Origin: an uncultured Ruminococcus sp.
Lineage (GTDB): Bacteria > Bacillota > Clostridia > Oscillospirales > Ruminococcaceae
NCBI GenBank assembly: GCA_910584195.1
Contig: CAJTYV010000035.1
Span: 1 to 23,629 of the forward strand
Length of the DNA: 23,629 bases
Reading direction: 5' to 3'
The notes beneath the pieces are model-generated. The model saw nothing but the letters and a program-made list of their open reading frames with translations, was not told where the DNA came from and ran no database searches. A program made the position numbers and the translations under genes. Shown here piece after piece: positions 15,400-21,464 of this stretch (positions are counted from its first letter, which is position 1; each line of letters begins with the position of its first letter).

Positions 15400-15885
15400 A
15401 TGGAAAAGCTTATTAAGGCGTGCATAGGTATTTTTCCTAAAAAAATTCAGGATATATATTATAAGTATGAAGAAAAGTGGCTGTATCTATTGTTCGGAGG
15501 ACTAACTACGCTTATCTCTATTATAACTAAGCTGGCGCTGTTTGCGATTGTTCCCGGACAGCCTATTTGGGAAAATACGGCTGTTGTTGCCGTATCGTGG
15601 GTATGCGCAGTGACGTTTGCATTTTTCACAAATAAAAAGTACGTGTTCAAAAATGAGACAAGGACACGAAATGAGTTTTGGAAAGTTTTTGTCTCGTTTT
15701 ACGGCGCAAGACTGGCGACGTTTTTTATGGAGTGGGTTATTTTTGTGGTATTTTGCGATCTGCTGCATTTCAATCAGAGCGTTATCACTTTTGCAAGTCA
15801 GGTGTTGATATTTGTGGCAAATTATGTTCTGAGTAAGTTGTTTGTTTTTAAAAATAAGGATAAGATAACGGAAAATGAACAATAA
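15400..15885 (+). CDS. GtrA-like family membrane protein
   Basis: The 161-residue protein has four membrane segments and the GtrA/DPMS-associated signature: an early LYLLFGGLTTLISIITKLAL span, the NKKYVFKNE loop after the second span, FVSFYGARLATFFMEW and a final NYVLSKLFVFKNK. GtrA-like proteins are proposed to help move lipid-linked sugars across the membrane or to accompany glycosyltransferases that decorate cell-wall polymers. GAAAGGAC precedes ATG 15400. Its end overlaps the dusB start by 11 bases, so both are in one operon, although their functions look unrelated. No glycosyltransferase lies next to it. Confidence 0.85.
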   Translation: MEKLIKACIGIFPKKIQDIYYKYEEKWLYLLFGGLTTLISIITKLALFAIVPGQPIWENTAVVAVSWVCAVTFAFFTNKKYVFKNETRTRNEFWKVFVSFYGARLATFFMEWVIFVVFCDLLHFNQSVITFASQVLIFVANYVLSKLFVFKNKDKITENEQ

Positions 15886-16891
15886 TATAACTATTGGCAG
15901 CGTTGTTCTGAAGAAGACTGCCGCCCTCGCTCCCATGGCAGGAGTTGCGGACAGGTCGTATCGACTTATGTGCAGAAAATACGGCGCGGCATATACTGTC
16001 AGCGAAATGGTTTCGGCGAAAGGCATCTGCTACAGCGATAAAAAAACCGCGGAGCTTTGTACGGTCACAGACGGCGAACGTCCCATGGGAATTCAGCTTT
16101 TTGGCAGCGAACCTGATTTTATGGCAGAGGCTGTAAAAATAGTTCTTGATTACAAACCTGATATTATTGATATAAATATGGGCTGCCCTGTTCCGAAAGT
16201 AGTCGGAACGGGCGCGGGTTCGTTTCTTATGAGAGACGTTTTGCTTGCATCGGAAATTACTGAAGCTGCCGTAAAAGCGGCAGGTAATGTTCCGGTGACC
16301 GTTAAGCTTCGAAGCGGCTGGACTGCGGATTCCGTTAATGCCGCTGAAATGGCAAGAGCCTTGGAAAATTCGGGCGCAGCGGCTGTAACGATCCATGGAC
16401 GTACAAGAGATCAATTTTACAGTGGTGCGGCAGATTTGAGAATTATCGCTGAAGTAAAAAAAGCCGTAAGTATACCCGTAATAGGAAACGGCGATGTTAC
16501 GGATTCAGAAAGCTGCATGAAAATGTATCATGAAACGGGATGCGATCTTGTTATGGTCGGTCGGGGAAGTTACGGCAATCCGTTTATTTTCGAGGAAATA
16601 GATGCCGCGCTCGATGGAAGAGAATATGTGCCGCCAACTGTTGAGGAGAGAATGAGGGTCATGCTCGAGCATATCCGTATGATGATAACAAACAGTTCAA
16701 AGCCGGAGGAATTAGCGGTTCACGAAGCTCGAAAGCATGCCGCTTGGTATATGAACGGCTATTACGGTTCGGCGAAATTCCGAGCTAAATGTTATCAGCT
16801 TTCTTCTTATTCGGAGGCTGAAGAATTGGCAGAGAAGTTTATAAAATTGCAAAACGACAAAATGCACAAAAAAATCGATAAAACTTCGTGA
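15875..16891 (+). CDS. dusB: tRNA-dihydrouridine synthase B
   Basis: The 338-residue FMN-dependent enzyme reduces uridines in the D-loop of tRNA. The TIM-barrel domain (about 10-240) begins with LAPMAGVADRSYRLMCRKYGA. It shows IDINMGCPVPKVVGTGAGS with the catalytic Cys104, then TVKLRSGW, VTIHGRTRDQFYSG and PVIGNGDV, and VMVGRGSYGNPFIF for FMN phosphate binding. The helical C-terminal domain (about 250-338) follows. Length and motifs fit the bacterial DusB/NifR3 group. It overlaps the gtrA-like gene by 11 bases. No anomaly is visible. Confidence 0.93.
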   Translation: MNNNITIGSVVLKKTAALAPMAGVADRSYRLMCRKYGAAYTVSEMVSAKGICYSDKKTAELCTVTDGERPMGIQLFGSEPDFMAEAVKIVLDYKPDIIDINMGCPVPKVVGTGAGSFLMRDVLLASEITEAAVKAAGNVPVTVKLRSGWTADSVNAAEMARALENSGAAAVTIHGRTRDQFYSGAADLRIIAEVKKAVSIPVIGNGDVTDSESCMKMYHETGCDLVMVGRGSYGNPFIFEEIDAALDGREYVPPTVEERMRVMLEHIRMMITNSSKPEELAVHEARKHAAWYMNGYYGSAKFRAKCYQLSSYSEAEELAEKFIKLQNDKMHKKIDKTS

Positions 16892-16987
16892 AATATGACG
16901 AAAGGCTGAAAACAACGTAATATTGCGAAAAGCAGCCGACTGATAAAAATAAAGCACAAAAAATCAGTAGAAAAGGCAAAATGCCAA

Positions 16988-17016
16988 TTGCAAAAAAAAA
17001 CTTTATATGTTATAAT
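16988..17016 (+). promoter_or_regulatory. Promoter of the CapA-family gene
   Basis: TTGCAA (16988-16993) and TATAAT (17011-17016) are 17 bases apart. A start near 17023 leaves about 57 nt of leader and excludes the upstream frame start at 16981. Confidence 0.8.
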
Positions 17017-17079
17017 AGATTCAGAAAAATGGGAATTAAGCGAGAAATTTCAAACGAGGATTTGAAAAAGGAGATTTTG

Positions 17080-18342
17080 ATGAAGCTCAGAAAAGGACGT
17101 GCCGCCGCTGCTCTGGCGGTATTTGCAGCTTTAATAGTATCCGGAGTGGGCTGTGCTGCAAGAACAGTAGGAAGCGTTGTGGACGACAGTTCTTCTGCGG
17201 AACAGGTGTCCCCTACGGAATCCGTAACGGACATACCGGCAACGGAGCCTGTTTCCGAAGATAAAAGGGTTCATGTTATTGCTGCGGGAGACAATCTTAT
17301 ACATTATTCGGTATATAAAAATGCGGAAAGACTTGCAGCTCCCGGAGAAAATTACGATTTTAAGCCCCTTTATGAAAATGTAAAATATCTTATTGAGGAT
17401 GCGGATCTTGCTATTCTTAATCAGGAGACTATTATAAGCAAAAGTAATGAAGTAAGAGGAGCAAATGGCGGTGCTTTATTGTTCAATTCGCCTCCGGAGG
17501 TAGCCGATGCAGTTATTGATTTGGGATTCGATGTGTTTACAATGGCAAATAATCATCTGCTTGATTTCGGCGCATCGGGTTTGGAAGAATCCATAAACTT
17601 TTGGAACGAAAAAGCTTCGGAGAATGACCTGACAGTACTCGGCGCATATCTTAACGAAGAGGATTCCAATAATATCCGCGTTCGAGAGGTCAACGGCGTT
17701 AAAATTGCTTTTCTTGCTTATGCGGAGCACATTAACGGTTTTTCCATTCCCTACGATTCTCCGCTGCGGGTTGTTATGAATTACGAGACGGACGTTATCG
17801 AGCGTCAGATAAAAGAAGCAAAGGAAATTGCCGATGCGGTAATTGTTTCAGCGCACTGGGGAGTAGAGGATACAAATATAGTATCCGAGGACAGAATTGA
17901 ACTTGCAAATCAAATGGTAAACTGGGGTGCGGATGTTATTCTTGGATGCCATACTCATACTGCTGAAACAATGGAGTGGATAGAGCGCGAGGACGGAACG
18001 AAAGGTTTTGTCTTTTACTCAATGGGAAATTTTATATGCTGTCAGACGGATAATTTTAATCTTGTAGGAGAAATGCCGGACTTTGATTTGGTTGTTGACG
18101 GAGCTACGGGAGAATTACGGCTTGAAGATGTGGGAGTTATTCCGAATATTATTCATTATGAAGCCGGAGATTTTACGAATCTTGCAGTGTATCCTTACAG
18201 TAAATATACACCCGATATGGCAGCGGTTCACGGAATACCTTATGCGGTTCCGGCTGGCACTTACAATTATTTCAGTTATGATATACTCAATGAAATAATT
18301 GACGCTGCAATACCAAAGGAATTTCAAAAACTTGATAAGTAG
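17080..18342 (+). CDS. CapA-family metallophosphatase-like secreted protein
   Basis: With ATG 17080 (AAAAGGAG six bases upstream) the protein has 420 residues. An N-terminal signal (about 1-24) ends in IVSGVGC, a somewhat atypical lipobox with Cys25. A Ser/Thr/Glu-rich spacer follows (about 30-62). The calcineurin-like CapA domain (about 64-355) shows IAAGDNLIHYS (Asp71, His75), LAILNQETII, MANNHLLDFG (His159), VIVSAHWGVE and ILGCHTHTAETME (His291, His293), the expected metal-ligand order. Members are named after poly-gamma-glutamate synthesis protein CapA, but most act on unknown surface substrates. There is no capB/capC nearby, so PGA synthesis is not supported. It is a single-gene unit between dusB and the cellulosome cluster. 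Confidence 0.88.
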   Translation: MKLRKGRAAAALAVFAALIVSGVGCAARTVGSVVDDSSSAEQVSPTESVTDIPATEPVSEDKRVHVIAAGDNLIHYSVYKNAERLAAPGENYDFKPLYENVKYLIEDADLAILNQETIISKSNEVRGANGGALLFNSPPEVADAVIDLGFDVFTMANNHLLDFGASGLEESINFWNEKASENDLTVLGAYLNEEDSNNIRVREVNGVKIAFLAYAEHINGFSIPYDSPLRVVMNYETDVIERQIKEAKEIADAVIVSAHWGVEDTNIVSEDRIELANQMVNWGADVILGCHTHTAETMEWIEREDGTKGFVFYSMGNFICCQTDNFNLVGEMPDFDLVVDGATGELRLEDVGVIPNIIHYEAGDFTNLAVYPYSKYTPDMAAVHGIPYAVPAGTYNYFSYDILNEIIDAAIPKEFQKLDK

Positions 18343-18398
18343 AAAACTTATTCACGTTTTATTCACCACTAACTTAAAACACATCTAAAGGAGATTAA

Positions 18399-18482
18399 AT
18401 GCATTGTGCAAACTGTGCAAAAAACAACCTGCGTGTTTATTTAAAATACCAAAAAGAATATAAACCTATTTACTTTTTTTGA
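18399..18482 (+). CDS. Putative 27-residue CxxC small protein
   Basis: AAAGGAG (18387-18393) sits five bases before ATG 18399, which opens MHCANCAKNNLRVYLKYQKE and ends in YKPIYFF at a TGA (18480-18482). The ribosome site is strong and the CxxC suggests metal or redox contact. It is too short to judge by composition and overlaps the -35 of the following promoter. It might be a real small protein, a leader or chance. Confidence 0.3.
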   Translation: MHCANCAKNNLRVYLKYQKEYKPIYFF

Positions 18483-18497
18483 GACTTGATATATAAT
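18469..18497 (+). promoter_or_regulatory. Promoter upstream of the structured RNA and scaC
   Basis: TTTACT (18469-18474) and TATAAT (18492-18497) are 17 bases apart. The start near 18504 gives a leader of about 225 nt before the scaC start codon. Confidence 0.65.
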
Positions 18498-18503
18498 AAA
18501 GTC

Positions 18504-18696
18504 ATGAATAAATATAGAATTTGGGAAAACATCTCATCACGGCAGTGTGATGCGTCTTATGCAGAAGCTGCGTTGAAGAAACCCACGTTTGTTCATGATG
18601 CGGCAGGGCTGCAAAAAGCCCCGTTATTAGCAGGCAGCTGAGGTACAGCCGCCGCAAGTAAGACACGATATAATTAAAGGGGCAAAAGTTCCTTTG
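18504..18696 (+). ncRNA. Structured RNA between promoter and scaC (possibly raiA-like)
   Basis: The segment is unusually rich in pairing. CATCAC/GTGATG hairpin (around 18535-18552); a long-range closing pairing of GCGTCTTAT (18552-18560) with GTAAGACAC (18658-18666), 8 of 9 pairs; GCAG-AAG-CTGC (18561-18571); GCGGC/GCCGC enclosing a GGGCT-loop-AGCCC hairpin (18606-18621). AAAGGGG-CAAAAG-TTCCTTT near 18677-18696 could end it, without a T-run. The unpaired stretches AAGAAACCCACG and GTTATTAGCAGGCAG look like conserved-loop material. The general size and layout recall the raiA RNA motif of Firmicutes, but I cannot confirm the class. It is either an independent small RNA or a 5' leader of the cellulosome operon. 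Confidence 0.55.
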
Positions 18697-18729
18697 TTAT
18701 ATAACATTAACGAAGAAGGAGGAAAAAAC

Positions 18730-19563
18730 ATGAAGACAAAAAAGATAGTCATCGGAACAATGGCAGCAGCTATGCTTTCACTTTCCGTATGCTCACTTAT
18801 TCCTGCTGCGGCTGCCGGCGAAACAGTGCAGATTACCGCAGGAACAGCTACAGCTAAGGCAGGTGAGCAGTTTGAGGTGGAGGTGTCACTGGCAGATATA
18901 CCTGCGGCAGGCGCTCAGGCTTGCAACTTCTCTATCGAGTTCGATAAGTCTGTGATCACAATTGATGAAATAACAGCAGGTCCGCTCACAGAGACAGGTG
19001 CAGGTGCAAGTGATCCGTCGGCAACAATGCTTCCAACCTTTAACACTTTCATAGACAAAGAAAATAAAGAAGACTTTGTCAGTGTTATGTGGTCAACATC
19101 TCTTGACGACTCATCATACTGGCTTAAGGGCGAGGGAGTTCTTTGTACTGTTAAGGGTAAAGTTGCAGCAGATGCTAAAGCAGGCGCAAAGTCAGAGCTT
19201 AAAATCGTTCCTGTGAAGCGCATGACTACCACAGATTCAGGCGTTATCAACAAGGAAATCAACTGCGGTTATCTTAAAGACGGTGAGAAAGTTGCTTATG
19301 CAGTAGCAACTACCGACGGTTCTGTAACTGTTTCCGGTGGTGAAGAAAACCCGGGCGTAACGCTCAGAGGCGATGCGAACTGTGACGGAAAAGTAACAAT
19401 TGCCGATTCGACCGCTATTCTTCAGCATCTTGGCAATCAGGATAAGTATGGATTGTCCAAAGAGGGTCTTGCTAATGGAGATGTTGCGGAACCAGCGGGA
19501 ATCACTACTGAAGACGCACTGCGTATACAGATGCTCGATGCTAAGCTTATAGACAAAGTCTGA
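18730..19563 (+). CDS. scaC: Adaptor scaffoldin ScaC: one cohesin plus dockerin
   Basis: The 277-residue secreted protein has a signal peptide (about 1-28, ending PAAAA). It continues with one cohesin module (about 30-205, beginning VQITAGTATAKAGEQFEVEV) and a C-terminal dockerin (about 213-277). The dockerin has one clear Ca2+ loop, GDANCDGKVTIADSTAILQHL, and a second, GDVAEPAGITTEDALRIQML. ATG 18730 is chosen over the frame start at 18694 because GAAGGAGG lies seven bases before it and it gives a proper signal peptide. In R. flavefaciens ScaC is an adaptor: its dockerin binds a ScaA cohesin and its own cohesin accepts a different set of dockerins, changing the enzyme repertoire. Size, domain order and place just upstream of scaA match. 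The name rests on this match and not on a database search. Confidence 0.88.
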   Translation: MKTKKIVIGTMAAAMLSLSVCSLIPAAAAGETVQITAGTATAKAGEQFEVEVSLADIPAAGAQACNFSIEFDKSVITIDEITAGPLTETGAGASDPSATMLPTFNTFIDKENKEDFVSVMWSTSLDDSSYWLKGEGVLCTVKGKVAADAKAGAKSELKIVPVKRMTTTDSGVINKEINCGYLKDGEKVAYAVATTDGSVTVSGGEENPGVTLRGDANCDGKVTIADSTAILQHLGNQDKYGLSKEGLANGDVAEPAGITTEDALRIQMLDAKLIDKV

Positions 19564-19675
19564 ATAGTTCCATTTGTTCAAAGATTATCTGATTTGTCCC
19601 CCTTACAAAGGAATACAAACCCAAATTAATAAGTTATTAATAGGCGTAAAACCCTAAAGAAAGGAATTATTACAA
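19564..19675 (+). other. scaC-scaA spacer
   Basis: 112 bases with no recognisable terminator or promoter of consensus quality. AAAGGAATTATTACAA just before 19676 supplies the scaA ribosome site. The genes are probably cotranscribed. Confidence 0.5.
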
Positions 19676-21406
19676 ATGAAGAAACTTATTTCGGCAGCTT
19701 CTGCTATGGCAATGGCTGCATCGATGGTAGGTGCAGCAGTTCCTTTTGCTACAGGCGCTGCAGACTCTACAAAGGGAGTTGAGCTCAGAGCTTATCTCAA
19801 TAAAGATGGCAGCACTCCCAGTACAACAATCACTGCTGAGCAGATCGCAGCAGGCGATGTAACTATCCCGATCGGTGTTTATTATAAAGAAGCAACAAAC
19901 GATACAAGAGGCATAAGAGTTTCTTTCGGCGTATCATCCGAAGATGGAGACGCTTCTAACAAGTATGTTACTTTCGGTTATGACGGTGTCGATGATAAGG
20001 GCAATCCTACAAAACTCGCTTACATGCCGAACGAAACGTATTTTGACGCTAATCAGACTGTAACAAGCGCTGATGGCAAGGAGATTGAACTTAACAAGCT
20101 TGTATGTTTCGCAGGTACTCTTACAACAAACAAGAACGGCGGACGTTTCAATTTCACAACCGAGTATCAGTGTAATGTAGCTTTGAATCAGGCTACACAG
20201 AACTGGAAAAACGCTTGGGGTTCTTTCGTATGGACAACAAATGTTGAGACTGGTTACACATGGACAGGTAAAACTTCAGACGCATTCCCCTGCTATGTAT
20301 TTGACTGCGTATTCGCTAAGGGCACACCTGCAGGTACATATACAATTGATTTTATTGATATGGCACCCGATCCTGCAAAACCCGAGGTTCTTTCGACAAT
20401 GGTTGAAGGTGGTGCAGACGGTGCTAAGGTGAATTATACTCCTGCGGCTGGAAACCTGACAACAAAGGGAATTACAATTACTGTTGAAGGAGAAAAGCAG
20501 GAGAATCCTACAGAAGCACCTACAAAGGCACCAACAGAAGCACCTACAAAGGCACCTACAGATAAGCCTACATCAGATCCCGGTTTGGATATCAGAGACG
20601 ACTTTATTATAACCGGCGACAAGGTAACAGCGAAGCCCGGTGAAACAGTAGAAGTATGCTTCTATGTTCAGTCAGGCGGACACAAAGGTTCGACACTTTG
20701 TCTTGACCAGTCAGCACTTCCCGCAGGAATCAAAACTAACATGGGTGATTTAAGTTCAGATTGGGATACAACAAACTACGCAGTATCGAATGAACCCGGC
20801 TGGACAAAAATGGGAGATACGCTGTACTGTCAGATGAGAGATTCAAGCCAGATACCTCAGAATTTCATAGATGATAACATCATCGTATGTGCAGAGTATA
20901 CATTGCCAAGCGACATCAAACCCGGCAAGTATGAGATCAACTTCGACAGATTCCATGTTGTAGAGCAGGGAAGCCAGGCGGATCCTCCGATCATAGAATT
21001 TGATGCAACTGTTATTCCTGCTGTAATCACAGTAGAGGGAGAGGAAGCTCCTACAGATGCACCTACGGACGCACCCACAAAGGCACCTACAGACGCTCCT
21101 ACGGAAGCTCCCACAAAGGCACCTACAAAGGCACCAACAGAAGCTCCTACAAAGGCACCCGGCGAGCCTCTTTACGGTGACGCCAACGACAACGGTATAG
21201 TTGATATTGCTGACGTTGTAGTTCTTAACAAGTGGCTTAACGATTCTTCTGCTTACAATATGACAGCACAGGGCAAGCTTAACGCTGACTGCTGCGATCC
21301 TACAGGCGGCACACCTGATGCTAACGATTCTCTCGCTATCATCCAGAGCCTTATTCACCTCAACAATGGTAAGGCGCTTCCTTGGACTGCTGCTGATCTT
21401 AAGTAA
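19676..21406 (+). CDS. scaA: Primary scaffoldin ScaA: N-terminal cohesin-like module, cohesin, dockerin
   Basis: The 576-residue secreted protein begins with a signal peptide (about 1-28, ending TGAA). Residues about 30-270 form a divergent beta-rich module ending AGTYTIDF...ITVEGE, like the end of a cohesin. A PT-rich linker with TEAPTKAP repeats (about 273-305) follows, then a standard cohesin (about 308-457), a second PT-rich linker (458-495) and a dockerin (about 497-576). The dockerin has a Ca2+ loop, GDANDNGIVDIADVVVLNKWL, and a second loop enlarged by an insert (DCCDPTGGTPDANDSLAIIQ). In R. flavefaciens ScaA carries enzymes on its cohesins and docks onto ScaB. The cohesin DNA is identical to the first modules of the next gene. 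With one clear cohesin plus one divergent module it is smaller than the three-cohesin ScaA of strain 17. Confidence 0.87.
   Translation: MKKLISAASAMAMAASMVGAAVPFATGAADSTKGVELRAYLNKDGSTPSTTITAEQIAAGDVTIPIGVYYKEATNDTRGIRVSFGVSSEDGDASNKYVTFGYDGVDDKGNPTKLAYMPNETYFDANQTVTSADGKEIELNKLVCFAGTLTTNKNGGRFNFTTEYQCNVALNQATQNWKNAWGSFVWTTNVETGYTWTGKTSDAFPCYVFDCVFAKGTPAGTYTIDFIDMAPDPAKPEVLSTMVEGGADGAKVNYTPAAGNLTTKGITITVEGEKQENPTEAPTKAPTEAPTKAPTDKPTSDPGLDIRDDFIITGDKVTAKPGETVEVCFYVQSGGHKGSTLCLDQSALPAGIKTNMGDLSSDWDTTNYAVSNEPGWTKMGDTLYCQMRDSSQIPQNFIDDNIIVCAEYTLPSDIKPGKYEINFDRFHVVEQGSQADPPIIEFDATVIPAVITVEGEEAPTDAPTDAPTKAPTDAPTEAPTKAPTKAPTEAPTKAPGEPLYGDANDNGIVDIADVVVLNKWLNDSSAYNMTAQGKLNADCCDPTGGTPDANDSLAIIQSLIHLNNGKALPWTAADLK
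20623..21120 (+). repeat. ScaA cohesin-linker block duplicated in scaB
   Basis: This 498-base block is identical by eye to 22166-22663 in scaB. The slightly shifted block 20610-21066 (457 bases) is identical to 21646-22102. The shared part covers nearly the whole cohesin module; the longer match runs into the PT-rich linker. Confidence 0.9.
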
Positions 21407-21464
21407 ACAGCTCTTTCTTTATAGAAATTAAATAGAGCATTAAGCTCGGAAAGGAAATGCACAA
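21407..21464 (+). other. scaA-scaB spacer
   Basis: 58 bases holding no terminator. GGAAAGGAAATGC precedes the scaB ATG. Cotranscription of scaA and scaB is likely. Confidence 0.5.

Noticed and set aside
17080..18342. Poly-gamma-glutamate capsule synthesis
   Set aside because: Only a CapA-type domain is present; no capB or capC lies nearby, and most CapA-family proteins are not part of PGA systems.
1219..18659. Shared 11-mer AGGTACAGCCG in the hairpin at 1207-1272 and in the RNA upstream of scaC
   Set aside because: An 11-mer shared by two places in a 23-kb window is expected many times by chance, and the surrounding structures differ.
18694..18729. Upstream extension of scaC (start at 18694)
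   Set aside because: It would put charged residues before the signal peptide and ignores the GAAGGAGG site placed correctly for ATG 18730.
20434..21358. Long minus-strand frames opposite scaA/scaB (for example proteins rich in GASVGAFVGASVG)
   Set aside because: They are reverse-strand images of the PT-rich linkers and cohesins; their repeats follow the coding repeats exactly and they lack start signals.
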